DNA of 64,000 bases from Nocardia amamiensis NBRC 102102 (GCF_001612745.1 NZ_BDBA01000050.1:1-64000), one strand, 5' to 3'. Counted from the first letter of the stretch, positions 16,609 through 25,612 are shown. The notes: generated by a model not told the origin, from the letters alone. Made by a program: numbers and translations.

Positions 16609-17189
16609 TGTTCGAACGGTTCAGCAGGTCGGCGCGTATCGCGATCGTCGCCGCCCAGGAGGACGCACGTGAGCTCGGCGCATCGAATATCGAGGTGGAG
16701 CACGTGCTGCTCGGCTTGCTCGGGCAGACCGAGCCGGAGCTGACGGCGCTGCTCGCGCAGGCCGGACTCACTCGGGAGGGTGTCCGCCGTGCTCTGGCCC
16801 GGCAGGGCAAGGACGAACCGCTCGGCCCCGAGGACGCCGAGGCGTTGCGGTCCATCGGCATCGATCTGGACGCCGTCCGTGAGTCCCTGGAGGCGCATTT
16901 CGGCGAGGACGCGCTCGACCGCGCGGCGCCGGACCGGCCGCGCGGGCCGTTCCCCTGGGGTGGCGGCGGGTACTACGGGCACATCCCGTTCACCAAGCAG
17001 GCGAAGAAGGTGCTGGAACTCTCGCTGCGCGAGGCGCTCGCGCGCAAAGACAAGACCATCGAATCCGGGCATGTCCTGCTCGGCATCCTGCGGGCGCCGA
17101 ACGAGACCACCGAGCGCCTGTTCGGCGGCGCCGCGGCGATCCACGAGTTGCGCCCCAAGGTGCACGCCCTGCTCGACCGTGCGGCCTGA
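16608..17189 (+). CDS. Clp N-terminal domain protein
   Basis: A 193-aa protein made essentially of Clp_N repeats without any AAA+ ATPase module. It starts MFERFSRSARIAIVAAQEDA and has the first repeat (ASNIEVEHVLLGLLG) and, after a Pro/Gly-rich spacer (PRGPFPWGGGGYYGHIPF), a second repeat (KTIESGHVLLGILRAPNETT). Such proteins resemble the substrate- or adaptor-binding end of ClpC. Its probable role is to bind substrates or modulate ClpC rather than unfold proteins itself. TGATG overlap ties it to the HTH regulator. Confidence 0.9.
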   Translation: MFERFSRSARIAIVAAQEDARELGASNIEVEHVLLGLLGQTEPELTALLAQAGLTREGVRRALARQGKDEPLGPEDAEALRSIGIDLDAVRESLEAHFGEDALDRAAPDRPRGPFPWGGGGYYGHIPFTKQAKKVLELSLREALARKDKTIESGHVLLGILRAPNETTERLFGGAAAIHELRPKVHALLDRAA

Positions 17190-17195
17190 GTGAGT

Positions 17196-17239
17196 GGACA
17201 TGCGCTGTCCGAGTTCGCGCTTTCCGGCGGCGCATGTCC
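17196..17239 (+). terminator. Inverted repeat after the Clp-N gene
   Basis: Perfect 10-bp arms (GGACATGCGC at 17196-17205 and GCGCATGTCC at 17230-17239) separated by 24 nt, between the Clp-N stop and the next gene. There is no U-tract, so it may be a terminator-like mRNA end structure or a binding site for the downstream promoter. Confidence 0.4.
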
Positions 17240-17263
17240 CCACCTCGGGCCTAGCATTGCCGC

Positions 17264-17647
17264 ATGCAGCTAGTTATTCGGTTGGTCATCAACGCGGTCG
17301 CCATCTGGCTGGCCGCCGTCTGGGTCGACAAGATCGACATTCTCGCCCCGGAAGGGGGAACCGGTGCCAAGATCGCCGTCGTGCTCGCCGTCGCTGCGGT
17401 GTTCACGGCGGTGAACGCGCTGGTCAAGCCGATCGTCAAGCTGCTGTCGCTGCCGCTGGTGATCGTGACGCTCGGCCTGTTCCTGCTGTTGATCAACGCG
17501 CTGATGCTGTGGCTGACCGCCGAGATCACCGACGCGTTCACCGACTACGGCTTGCGCGTGGAGGGCTTCTGGGCCGCGGTGTTCGGCGGCATCATCGTCT
17601 CGCTGGTGAACTGGGTGCTCGGCATCCTGGTCCCGGACGAGGATTAA
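17264..17647 (+). CDS. Phage holin family 4-like membrane protein
   Basis: A 127-aa protein with four hydrophobic segments: [57 protein letters not shown] and [19 protein letters not shown]. The [15 protein letters not shown] loop is diagnostic for this family of chromosomal membrane proteins, which despite the name are not known to lyse cells. Starts at ATG 17264. Its end overlaps the menA stop region by four bases on the opposite strand. Function unknown. Confidence 0.88.
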   Translation: MQLVIRLVINAVAIWLAAVWVDKIDILAPEGGTGAKIAVVLAVAAVFTAVNALVKPIVKLLSLPLVIVTLGLFLLLINALMLWLTAEITDAFTDYGLRVEGFWAAVFGGIIVSLVNWVLGILVPDED

Positions 17648-18513
17648 CCGAGCCCGACCGCGAGTGCGGTCACCGCCGACCAGGCGAGCAGGGCGAGGCC
17701 GGAATCGCGCAGTGCTGGAATCAGTTCCAGGCCGCCCTTGCCGCCGCGCACCGGCGCGTTGGCGCGTACGGCCAGCGGAATGGCGACCAGCCCGGCCAGT
17801 GCAAAGGGAGTGCGGGCGAGCAGGATCAGGGTCGCGACGAACGGCACCGTGAGCAGCGCGAGATGCAGGGTGCGGGTACGGGGGTCGCCGAGTTTCACCG
17901 CGAGAGTGACCTTCCCGGACTCGGTGTCGGTCGGGATGTCGCGCAGGTTGTTCGCGACGAGCACAGCGCTGGAGAACGCGCCCACCGATATCGCGAGCAG
18001 CGCTCCCACCCAGTCGATCCGGTTCGCCTGCACGAACTGGGTGCCGAGCACGCCGATCAGGCCGAAGAAGACGAACACCGCAACCTCGCCGAACCCGCGG
18101 TAGCCGTAGGGCTTACTGCCTCCGGTGTAGTACCAGGCACCCGCCAGGCAGGCCAGGCCGATCAGCAGCAGCCACCACGCGCTGGTGGCGACGAGCACCA
18201 GCCCGAAGATCGCGCCGAGGGCGAGACTGGCGATCGCGGCGTTCTTCACCGCGGCGGGGGAGGCCAGTTTCTGCCCGACCAGGCGTACCGGACCGACTCG
18301 GACGTCGTCGGTGCCGCGGATACCGTCGGAGTAGTCGTTGGCGTAGTTCACGCCGACGATCAGCGCCAGCGAAACCAGCAGCGCGAGAATCGCTTTCCAC
18401 CAGACCGCGCCGTCGATGGACGCGGCGGCGCCGGTTCCGGCGAGCACGGGGGCGATCGCGTTCGGCAGGGTGCGCGGTCGCGCGCCCTCGATCCATTGCG
18501 CTGCAGTAGCCAT
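17644..18513 (-). CDS. menA: 1,4-dihydroxy-2-naphthoate polyprenyltransferase
   Basis: MenA joins the polyprenyl tail to dihydroxynaphthoate in the membrane, giving demethylmenaquinone, which MenG (encoded at 37759-38463) methylates. The 289-aa protein has the UbiA-type architecture of about eight helices. The first aspartate motif is [15 protein letters not shown] and the second is [16 protein letters not shown]. The N-terminal [20 protein letters not shown] is typical of MenA. It is a single-gene unit here, convergent with the holin-like gene. Its tail substrate may come from the synthase at 42409. Confidence 0.95.
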   Translation of the reverse strand: MATAAQWIEGARPRTLPNAIAPVLAGTGAAASIDGAVWWKAILALLVSLALIVGVNYANDYSDGIRGTDDVRVGPVRLVGQKLASPAAVKNAAIASLALGAIFGLVLVATSAWWLLLIGLACLAGAWYYTGGSKPYGYRGFGEVAVFVFFGLIGVLGTQFVQANRIDWVGALLAISVGAFSSAVLVANNLRDIPTDTESGKVTLAVKLGDPRTRTLHLALLTVPFVATLILLARTPFALAGLVAIPLAVRANAPVRGGKGGLELIPALRDSGLALLAWSAVTALAVGLG

Positions 18514-18609
18514 GTCCGCAGCATAATGGGCGCTGTCGGAGGTCGTCCGTCTTCAGCCCGCGCACGGCCGCAGCGAAGGCGGAGATACCGCCTGATGCGC
18601 GCGAAGCGA

Positions 18610-19065
18610 TCAGGCCGGCGCTGCCTGCTGCAACCTGGCGAGTCCCTTCTCGAAGTCACGGCCGACGAATTTGTCCATCGGGATGAGTTTGCCGATGAAG
18701 CCCATCAGGCCGGTCTGCTGTCCGGTCATCCGCCAGGTCACTTCGGTGCCGGTCTCCACCGGGTCCAGGATGAACGTCACCTGGTTGGTGGCCTTCATCG
18801 GCTTCAGGAATTCCAGGCGCACCCCGATCTGGCGCTCGGTGCTGCTGACGATCTCCATGCTGCCCGCTCCGGCCTTGCGGTTTCCGCTCCAGGCGTAGCG
18901 TGCGCCGACGCCGGAGTCCGCGCCGGAATAGCTGCGCTGCAATTGCGGGTCGAGGTCCTCCCAGGGCGACCACTTGACCCATTCGTGAAAATCGTTGATC
19001 AGCCCGTGCACTCGCGCGGGTTCGGCCGTGATCACGGCCGACCGGACCACTTCGAACTCAGCCAT
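18610..19065 (-). CDS. SRPBCC (START/polyketide cyclase-like) family protein
   Basis: A 151-aa soluble protein with the helix-grip fold of SRPBCC proteins: an N-terminal strand (FEVVRSAVITAEPARVHGLI), NDFHEWVKWSPWEDLDP, alternating strands through the middle (ERQIGVRLEFLKPMKA, TWRMTGQQTG) and a long C-terminal helix (FVGRDFEKGLARLQQAA). These domains bind hydrophobic ligands in a deep cavity. Nothing indicates which one. The divergent neighbour is the AfsR-like regulator gene. Confidence 0.85.
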   Translation of the reverse strand: MAEFEVVRSAVITAEPARVHGLINDFHEWVKWSPWEDLDPQLQRSYSGADSGVGARYAWSGNRKAGAGSMEIVSSTERQIGVRLEFLKPMKATNQVTFILDPVETGTEVTWRMTGQQTGLMGFIGKLIPMDKFVGRDFEKGLARLQQAAPA

Positions 19066-19154
19066 GGGGTCAGCCTATGCGACCGACCACTCGGAATCGC
19101 GGCAAAAGAATCGTGTCGGCCCGGTCGGCCGCGCTCGCCTACGATGACCGCGGG

Positions 19155-21470
19155 ATGTTTCCGGAGCACAACGGCCCGCACGGCCACAGTCGAGCAGTGC
19201 CGACGCCCGCAGGCGAATCGGTCGTGGTGGCCTTGCTGGGCGAAGTGGCGCTGCGCCGTGATGGTGTGCTGGCGGCGCTACCCGGTGCGCGCTCCCGTCT
19301 CCTGCTCGCGGCGCTGGCCCTGCGGCCGGGACGCAGCCGTAGTGCGCAGGCCCTGATCGATGACGTCTGGGGCGAACAGCCGCCGAGGTCGCCGATGAAC
19401 GCGCTGCACACCCAGGTTTCCCGGCTGCGAGCAGCCCTGCCGGACGGCGCGCTGGAGATCGGTCCGGCGGGCTACCGGCTGACGCTCAGCGCCGAGCAAG
19501 TCGATGTGACCCTGGCCGGAGAACGGGTGCGCGAGGCTCGCCGGTGCCACACCGCGGACGATCCAGCCGGGTGCCTCGCGGCGATCGGGCAGGCGCGGGC
19601 GCTGTGGCGCGGTGAACCCGGCGCTGATCTGACCTCCGGTGACGTCGCCGACGACCTGCGCGCCATGGCCGGGCAGCTGCTCACCGAACTCGATGACCTC
19701 GAGCTGACGGCGCGCGAGGACGGCGGTGACGTCGACGGCGCACTGCGTCTGGCCCGGAGCCGCGCCGCCGCCGACCCACTGGACGAGACCGCACAGCAGA
19801 TTCTGATGCGTCTGCTCGCCACGGCAGGGCGTGCGAACGAGGCGCTGGAATCCTTCGCGGCCTTCCGTTCCCGGCTGGTCGAGCAGCTCGGCGCGGACCC
19901 GGGGCCGGCGCTTGCCGCGTTGCACACTGCGATCCTGCGCGGGGAGCCGGTGGGCCGCGCCGCGGCGCATCCGGGCCACACCGGTGTGTCCGGAACGGCT
20001 GGCCGCTCCTGGGGCGGTCTCGCGTCCGCCCCGGGAGCCGGGGTCGCTGCGGAACCACCGTCCGTAGTCGGTCGCGCGCCCGCACAGCCGGATTCCACCG
20101 ATGTTTCCGCGACGCCCAGCGGCTCCCGGGGCGGTTTCGCGTCGGCCCCGACGATGGCCGGTACCGCAGCCGAACCACCATCCATCGTCGGTTGCGCACC
20201 GGCGCAGCAGGGGTCCAAGGGTGGCTCTACGACGGCCACCGGGTCCCAGAGCGGTTTCGCATCGCCCCCGACGGCCGATATCGCTGCGCAACCGCTGCCC
20301 ACAGTGGGCCGCGCCGCGACTACCGGTGTGTCTGCGGAGATCGGCGGCGCCCGGATAGGTTTCATGTCCGCCTCGGCTGTGACCGGTATCGCCGCGGACC
20401 CATCGCCAGGACCGGCAGCCACGGCACTCGTCGCGGAACCGCCGCCCGCCGCCATTGGCCTGCGGGCCGCGCCCAACGCGCTCCTAGGCCGTACGGCAGA
20501 CCTCGCCGCGCTCGCCGGGCTGCTGCGCGATTCCCGCGTGGTGACCGTGCTCGGCCCGGGTGGCGCGGGAAAGACCAGGGTCGCCAACGAAGTCGGCGCA
20601 CGCGTGGCAGGCTCGCGTCCGGTGATCCTCGTCGAGCTGGCCTCGGTGCGTGCCGATGATGCCGACGCCAGGGTCGAGATCGAGGCGGCGATCGCCGCGA
20701 CCCTCGGACTCAGCGATGTCACCTTCGACACGGCCGCACTGCGCTCCAGGCCGGCTATCGGCGCTCGCAGACGCTTGCACGACGCCGTATCAGCCCGCTC
20801 GATGTTGCTCATCCTGGACAACTGCGAGCACCTGATCGACGCCGTCGCCGTGGTTGTCGCCGACCTGATCGGCATCGCGAACCGGCTCACCGTGCTCACC
20901 ACGAGCCGATCGCCGCTGTCGATCACCGCGGAGACCGTGTATCCGTTGCCGCCCCTGACCATCGACCCGGCGGGCTCGCCCGCGACCGAGCTGTTCGCCG
21001 CGCGCGCCAGGGCGGTGCGGCCGACCGTCCGGCTCGACCCGGACATCGTCGCCCAGCTCTGCCACACACTCGACGGACTGCCGCTGGCCATCGAACTGGC
21101 CGCTGCCCGGGTGCGGGTGATGAGCGTCGAGGAGATCAACGACCGGTTGGCCGACCGGTTCGCGCTGCTGCGTCACGGCGATCGCAGCTCGCCCGAACGG
21201 CACCGCACCCTGCACGCGGTGATCGACTGGAGCTGGAACCTGCTCGACACCGAACAGCAGGTGGCGCTGCGCCGATTGTGCCGCTTCCCGGCTGGTTTCA
21301 CGCTATCGGCCGCCGTGGCGGTGGCGGGCGGAACCGATCTGGACGACGTCGCCGCGGCCGTCGACGGCCTGGTCAACCAGTCACTGCTCACCGTGCTGGA
21401 CGACGAGGTACTCGGCATCCGTTACCGGATGCTTCCGTCGAGCGAATCATGCGGATTATCCACGAACTGA
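19155..21470 (+). CDS. AfsR/SARP-type BTAD regulator with NB-ARC ATPase, C-terminally truncated
   Basis: A 771-aa regulator starting at ATG 19155. Order of domains: OmpR-like winged helix (VALLGEVALRRDG to GYRLTLSAEQVDV), BTAD helical domain (to about residue 260, ending FRSRLVEQLGADPGPALAAL), a repetitive linker (about 266-420), then an NB-ARC ATPase with P-loop GPGGAGKT at 467-474, LLILDNCEHL and LTTSRSPLS. It stops at RYRMLPSSESCGLSTN, where relatives continue with REFGR-like sequence and several hundred residues of TPR-like repeats. The sensor part is therefore missing. It may be an inactive relic or a constitutive regulator. Neighbouring target genes are unclear. Confidence 0.8.
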   Translation: MFPEHNGPHGHSRAVPTPAGESVVVALLGEVALRRDGVLAALPGARSRLLLAALALRPGRSRSAQALIDDVWGEQPPRSPMNALHTQVSRLRAALPDGALEIGPAGYRLTLSAEQVDVTLAGERVREARRCHTADDPAGCLAAIGQARALWRGEPGADLTSGDVADDLRAMAGQLLTELDDLELTAREDGGDVDGALRLARSRAAADPLDETAQQILMRLLATAGRANEALESFAAFRSRLVEQLGADPGPALAALHTAILRGEPVGRAAAHPGHTGVSGTAGRSWGGLASAPGAGVAAEPPSVVGRAPAQPDSTDVSATPSGSRGGFASAPTMAGTAAEPPSIVGCAPAQQGSKGGSTTATGSQSGFASPPTADIAAQPLPTVGRAATTGVSAEIGGARIGFMSASAVTGIAADPSPGPAATALVAEPPPAAIGLRAAPNALLGRTADLAALAGLLRDSRVVTVLGPGGAGKTRVANEVGARVAGSRPVILVELASVRADDADARVEIEAAIAATLGLSDVTFDTAALRSRPAIGARRRLHDAVSARSMLLILDNCEHLIDAVAVVVADLIGIANRLTVLTTSRSPLSITAETVYPLPPLTIDPAGSPATELFAARARAVRPTVRLDPDIVAQLCHTLDGLPLAIELAAARVRVMSVEEINDRLADRFALLRHGDRSSPERHRTLHAVIDWSWNLLDTEQQVALRRLCRFPAGFTLSAAVAVAGGTDLDDVAAAVDGLVNQSLLTVLDDEVLGIRYRMLPSSESCGLSTN
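19951..20410 (+). repeat. Minisatellite in the linker of the BTAD regulator
   Basis: About four imperfect tandem units of roughly 38-41 codons lie between the BTAD and ATPase domains. Each unit contains a VGRAPAQP-like start, a Ser/Thr/Gly stretch, GGFASAP or a variant, then AAEPPS. The units keep the reading frame and differ at many positions, which suggests an old expansion with divergence. AfsR-type linkers are usually short and unique. Confidence 0.7.
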
Positions 21471-21805
21471 ACGATGCTCGCTGATCCGCGCGGTGTTCGC
21501 GACGGCGGGATCAGTGGCGACGGCCCCCCGCAGAGGGCAGACGAGACCACGCGACGACCGACGCCGTGCTTTCGGCGGCCACGTCGGTGTCGAAGTAGCC
21601 TCGCCTGCACGGCCGCTGCCGATCGCGTGGGTACCTTTCGCCGGTCTCGGAGAAGCGGGGCTCGGTACTCGTCGCAGGAATTGCACTCCTGCGTGTTCCC
21701 GCGATGGTCGGGCCGCCATATGTCGCACGTCGCAGCGGAAGCTCTCGCCCACATGACCGCGCGCCGGGCGACTGGTCGTCACCCGGCGCGCCGATGTCGT
21801 GGACT
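21471..21805. other. Region between the truncated regulator and the ABC permease
   Basis: No gene is supported in these 335 bp. In another frame the end of the preceding region reads DASVERIMRIIHELNDAR and stops at 21482-21484, which looks like the C-terminal tail of an unrelated protein. This suggests a deletion that joined the regulator gene to the end of a lost gene near 21428. The rest shows mixed frames with stops and ends at the minus-strand permease stop. Confidence 0.45.
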
Positions 21806-22639
21806 TCACGCCCGGCGCATGTACGCCTTGACGGTGAGCGGGGCGAAGATCGCGATCACGATCAGCGAGCCGATCAGCGACCAGGCCAGGTCGCTGCCGT
21901 ACGCGCCGCCGTTCATCAACCCGCGGCACGCGTTCACCATGTAGTACACCGGATTCGCGTGGTTGAGCCCCTGCATCCAGCCCGGCATGGTGCTCACCGG
22001 CGCGAACGCGCCGGACATGAAGGTGAGCGGGAACATGATCATCATCGAGATGCCCTGCACGCCCGCCGCGCTCTTGCCGGTGACGCCGACCAGCGCCCAG
22101 ATCCAGCTGATCGCGAACGAGCAGGCGACGATGACCAGACCCGCCGCGACGACGCCGAACACGCCGCCCTCCGGCCGATAGCCGATGCACAGGCCGACGA
22201 CGATGGTCAGCACGGTCGCGATGACATAGCGCACCATGTCGGCGATCAACGCTCCGGCAAGGGCCGAGATGCGGGCGATCGGAAGCGATTTGAACCGGTC
22301 GAAAACGCCCTTGTCCATGTCCTCGCGCAACTGGGTGCCGGTGACGACCGAGGTGAGCACCACGGTCTGCACCAGGATGCCGGGGATCAGGATCGGCAGG
22401 TAGTCCCGCACACTGCCGCCGATGGCGCCACCGAAGATGTAGGCGAACAACGCGGTGAACAGGATCGGCTGAATCGTGACGTCGAACAGCTGCTCGGGCT
22501 TGTGTTTGATCTTCAGCAGGCCGCGGTAGGCCATGGTGAACGAGTTCGCCACCGCCTGCCCGATCGAAATCCGGTTGCTGACTTCGGGAATCGGGGTCGG
22601 CGCGGCATGGCGCGCTACGGTCTCGGTGATGACACTCAT
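21806..22639 (-). CDS. DrrB-type ABC-2 transporter permease
   Basis: A 277-aa exporter permease starting at ATG 22639. After a polar N-terminus come six helices of the ABC-2 type (PILFTALFAYIFGGAIGG, YLPILIPGILVQTVVLTSVV, a middle pair, FPLTFMSGAFAPVSTMPGWM and a final one). The coupling segment REDMDKGVFDRFKSLPIARI is diagnostic. With the ATPase encoded upstream it would export a lipid or drug, as DrrAB does for daunorubicin or, in mycobacteria, lipids. The natural substrate is not deducible. Its start overlaps the stop of a mini-ORF (ATGA). Confidence 0.92.
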   Translation of the reverse strand: MSVITETVARHAAPTPIPEVSNRISIGQAVANSFTMAYRGLLKIKHKPEQLFDVTIQPILFTALFAYIFGGAIGGSVRDYLPILIPGILVQTVVLTSVVTGTQLREDMDKGVFDRFKSLPIARISALAGALIADMVRYVIATVLTIVVGLCIGYRPEGGVFGVVAAGLVIVACSFAISWIWALVGVTGKSAAGVQGISMMIMFPLTFMSGAFAPVSTMPGWMQGLNHANPVYYMVNACRGLMNGGAYGSDLAWSLIGSLIVIAIFAPLTVKAYMRRA

Positions 22640-22707
22640 GCCCGCACCTCGCTGTGCTCGGCTCCGGCATGCGCGATGCACGCTGTGTCGATGATTCGGC
22701 CGCTCAT
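22636..22707 (-). CDS. Mini-ORF (23 aa) bridging the two ABC transporter genes
   Basis: A 23-codon frame beginning MSGRIIDTACIAHAGAEH. Its ATG overlaps the stop of the ATPase gene (ATGA at 22704-22707), and its own stop overlaps the permease start (ATGA at 22636-22639). It therefore makes an unbroken translational relay through the operon. The DNA resembles the repeat at the start of the polyprenyl synthase gene (GCCGGAGCCGAGC, then AGCGAGG, then GCATGAGTG). The peptide itself may have no function; the reading frame may serve coupling. Confidence 0.45.
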   Translation of the reverse strand: MSGRIIDTACIAHAGAEHSEVRA

Positions 22708-23696
22708 GCCGCGCTCCTCTCGGACTCGTCGGTGGTGTCGTCGGCCGGGTGGCCGGTGATGGTGAGGAAGACCTCGTCCAGGCTCGGCTTGCTCACGGTG
22801 ATCTCGTCGATCCCGATCTCCCAGTCGCGCAGGCGGATCAGCAGATCGGTGGTGACGCCGGCGTCGGGCAGCGGCGCGGTGAGCCGTCCCGCCTCCGGTG
22901 TGATCTGGGTTTCGGTACCCAGGAAATCGCCGATGATCCGGCGCGCCTCGTCCACCTGGCCGCGATCGGCAAGGGTCAAGTGCAGCGAGGAACCGCCCAC
23001 CGATGCCTTGAGTTCGTCGGCCGTGCCGTCGGCGATCACCTTGCCGTGGTCGATCACCGCGATCCGGTCCGCCAGCTGATCGGCTTCGTCCAGGTACTGC
23101 GTGGTGAGCAGCACCGTCGCGCCCTCGCGGACGAGGCGGCGGATGGTCTCCCACATCTGGGCGCGGGTGCGCGGATCGAGGCCGGTGGTCGGTTCGTCCA
23201 GGAACAGCAGCGGCGGCGTGGCGATCAGGCTGGCGGCCAGATCGAGCCTGCGCCGCATGCCGCCGGAGAAGTTCCGCAGCGGCTTGTTCGCCGCCTCGAC
23301 GAGGTCGAATTCCTCCAGCAGTTCGGCCGCCTTGCGCCGGGCGTCGATTCGGCTCAGGCCGAGCAGGCGCGAGAAGATGATCAGGTTCTGGGTGGCGGTC
23401 AAGTCCTCGTCGACCGAGGCGTACTGACCGGTCACGCCGAGCAGCGAGCGGACCGCCGTCGGCTCCGCCACCACGTCGTGGCCGAAGATCCGGGCGCTGC
23501 CGCCATCCGGGCGCAGCAGGGTCGCCAGCATGCGGATGGTCGTGGTCTTGCCCGCGCCGTTCGGTCCGAGCACGCCGTACACCGAGCCCCGCGGCACCGC
23601 CAGGCTCACACCGTCGACGGCGCGCTGTTCCCCGAACACCTTGACCAGGCCGTCCGCCTCCACGGCGAGCGCTGAATATGGTGCGAAAGAAGTCAT
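22704..23696 (-). CDS. DrrA-type ABC transporter ATP-binding protein
   Basis: A 330-aa ATPase of the daunorubicin-resistance type. Walker A GPNGAGKTTT begins at residue 44, the signature is NFSGGMRRRLDLAASL, and Walker B is LLFLDEPTTGLD. The segment LGVTGQYASVDEDLTATQNL (Q-loop region) is characteristic of DrrA. The C-terminal ~95 residues form the regulatory domain of this subfamily. Start ATG 23696. It pairs with the downstream permease, separated by the 23-aa mini-ORF. It would energise export of an amphipathic molecule. Confidence 0.94.
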   Translation of the reverse strand: MTSFAPYSALAVEADGLVKVFGEQRAVDGVSLAVPRGSVYGVLGPNGAGKTTTIRMLATLLRPDGGSARIFGHDVVAEPTAVRSLLGVTGQYASVDEDLTATQNLIIFSRLLGLSRIDARRKAAELLEEFDLVEAANKPLRNFSGGMRRRLDLAASLIATPPLLFLDEPTTGLDPRTRAQMWETIRRLVREGATVLLTTQYLDEADQLADRIAVIDHGKVIADGTADELKASVGGSSLHLTLADRGQVDEARRIIGDFLGTETQITPEAGRLTAPLPDAGVTTDLLIRLRDWEIGIDEITVSKPSLDEVFLTITGHPADDTTDESERSAA

Positions 23697-23813
23697 GCCG
23701 ACGACTGTGCCGGTCTCTGCTTGCGCGGCCCTTGCACGGCTCTGTCGTGCCGGATGCGGCGCGTCATCGCGACCGGCGAGACCGGCCGTGCGGCCTCGCC
23801 GATCGTGGTTCGC

Positions 23814-24875
23814 TCACACCGCGGGCGGGTTCAGGCGGGTGAAGTCCGGTAAGCGGTAGTACGGGTAGTAGGGGTAGGGCGGGGTGGTGGCCCCGGCTTT
23901 GTCCAGGCGGGCGATTTGGTCGGCGTCGAGTTCCCAGCCGATGGCGCCGAGGTTCTGGCGTAGTTGGTCCTCGTTGCGGGCGCCTACGATGACGGTCGCG
24001 ACGGTGGGGCGGCGCAGCAGCCAGTTCAAGGCGATCTGCGGGACCGTCCGACCGGTTTCGGCGGCCAGTTCGTCGAGGACGTCGACCACGTCGTAGAGCT
24101 TCTCGTCGTCGACCGGCGGACCGGCCTCGGCGGTCCGATGCAGACGGCTGCCCTCCGGAAGCGGTTGGCCGCGCCGAATTCTGCCGGTGAGCCTGCCCCA
24201 GCCGAGCGGGCTCCAGACCACCGCGCCGACACCTTGGTCCCGCCCGAGTGGCATGAGCTCCCATTCGTAGTCGCGCCCGATCAGCGAGTAGTAGACCTGG
24301 TGCGCGACGTATCTGGTCAGGCCGTTGCGATCGGCCGCGGCAAGGGATTTCATCAACTGCCAGCCCGCGAAGTTCGAGGCACCGACATAGCGGATCTTGC
24401 CCGCGCGCACCAGGCCGTCCAATGCGGCGACGACTTCCTCCACCGGGGTGCCCGCGTCGAAGGCGTGCAACTGGAACAGATCGATGTAGTCGGTGCCCAG
24501 CCTGCGCAGCGACGCTTCGACCGCACCGATCAACCTGGCACGCCCGGAACCGGCGTCCAACGGACCCGGGCCGGTCGGCAACGTCGCCTTGGTGGACAGC
24601 AGCACCCGATCACGCCTGCCTTTGACGGCGGCGCCGAGTACCTCCTCGGAGGCGCCGTCGGAATAGACGTCGGCGGTGTCGAACATCGTGACACCGGCGT
24701 CCAGGCTGATATCGACCAGCCGTCGGGCCTGCTCGGCATCGGTGTCGCCCCACGCGCCGAACAACTCACCCCGCCCGCCGAAGGTGCCCGCGCCGAAGCT
24801 CAGTGCCGGGACGAGCAGACCCGATGCGCCGAGCCGCCGATACTCCATTTGCGCGTCCATCGTCTGAAGGTTCAC
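23814..24875 (-). CDS. Aldo/keto reductase
   Basis: An NADPH-dependent (beta/alpha)8 oxidoreductase of 353 aa. Start GTG 24875 is preferred because AGGAGG lies upstream at suitable distance; a longer frame to 24902 and downstream ATGs exist. Catalytic features are TMFDTADVYSDGASEEVLG (Asp and Tyr), LSTKATLP (Lys) and LHAFD (His). The cofactor region near the end is TVIVGARNEDQL. It ends in an unusual YPYYPYYRLPDF motif. It is divergent from a TetR regulator across a 108-bp region, which probably controls it. Confidence 0.9.
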   Translation of the reverse strand: MNLQTMDAQMEYRRLGASGLLVPALSFGAGTFGGRGELFGAWGDTDAEQARRLVDISLDAGVTMFDTADVYSDGASEEVLGAAVKGRRDRVLLSTKATLPTGPGPLDAGSGRARLIGAVEASLRRLGTDYIDLFQLHAFDAGTPVEEVVAALDGLVRAGKIRYVGASNFAGWQLMKSLAAADRNGLTRYVAHQVYYSLIGRDYEWELMPLGRDQGVGAVVWSPLGWGRLTGRIRRGQPLPEGSRLHRTAEAGPPVDDEKLYDVVDVLDELAAETGRTVPQIALNWLLRRPTVATVIVGARNEDQLRQNLGAIGWELDADQIARLDKAGATTPPYPYYPYYRLPDFTRLNPPAV

Positions 24876-24905
24876 CGGACCGCCCTCCTGATGCGTGTTC
24901 ACCGT

Positions 24906-24917
24906 CCCCTAAAGGGG
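24906..24917. promoter_or_regulatory. Palindrome between the reductase and TetR genes
   Basis: CCCCTAAAGGGG lies in the intergenic region between the divergent genes; a looser inverted repeat (GTTC...GAAC) follows at about 24924-24943. Either could be the operator through which the TetR protein represses the reductase and itself. This is a positional inference. Confidence 0.35.
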
Positions 24918-24983
24918 TCTATAGTTCCGTTAGTGACTCGAACTCTACACGCGCTGAGCAATAAATGAAACTGGAGTCCCGTT

Positions 24984-25601
24984 ATGGAGTATGAAGGGGC
25001 CGCGCCCGGATCGATTCGCCCTGGTGGACGCACCGCGCGGGTCCGCGAGGCCGTGCTGCGCGTCGCGGGCGACTTTCTCGCCGAACGTGGTTTCGCCCAG
25101 CTGGATCTCGCCGAGGTCGCGGCGCGCGCCGAGGTCGGCAAGACCACCGTCTACCGCCGCTGGCGCACGCCCGCCGGGCTGGTCGCCGATCTGCTGGCCG
25201 ACATGGCCGAACAGTCCCTGCCGCACGCGGACACCGGTTCGCTGCTCGGTGATCTCACCGCCAACGCCCATCTGGTCGCCTCGACGTTGACCGACCCTCG
25301 GCAAGGACGGCTGTTCAAAGCCGTCATCGCCGCCGCCACCTGCGACGAGACCGCCGCCACCGCGCTGCGCCGCTTCTACGACATCCGGCTCACCGAATGG
25401 GCCCCCTGCGTCGCGGCCGCGATAGAGCGGGGCGAGGCTCCATCGGGCACTGACCCTCGTGCCGTCCTGTCCGCAGTATCAGGTCCGCTCTACTATAGGT
25501 TGCTTGCCAGCGGCGATCCCATCGACGACAACGTCATCCGTGCAACCGCGGTGGCAGCTGCCCGCGCGGCGCAGGCCGGAATATTCGTCATACCGGCCTG
25601 A
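24984..25601 (+). CDS. TetR family transcriptional regulator
   Basis: A 205-aa regulator. The N-terminal helix-turn-helix spans VREAVLRVAGDFLAERGFAQ to VGKTTVYRRWRTPAGLVADL, with the recognition helix VGKTTVYRRW. The C-terminal helical ligand-binding part includes AAIERGEAPSGTDPRAVLSA, as in the TetR_C family of AcrR-like proteins. It starts at ATG 24984. It probably controls the divergent aldo/keto reductase, responding to an aldehyde or ketone; the inducer is unknown. Confidence 0.92.
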   Translation: MEYEGAAPGSIRPGGRTARVREAVLRVAGDFLAERGFAQLDLAEVAARAEVGKTTVYRRWRTPAGLVADLLADMAEQSLPHADTGSLLGDLTANAHLVASTLTDPRQGRLFKAVIAAATCDETAATALRRFYDIRLTEWAPCVAAAIERGEAPSGTDPRAVLSAVSGPLYYRLLASGDPIDDNVIRATAVAAARAAQAGIFVIPA

Positions 25602-25612
25602 CGCGACGCCGG

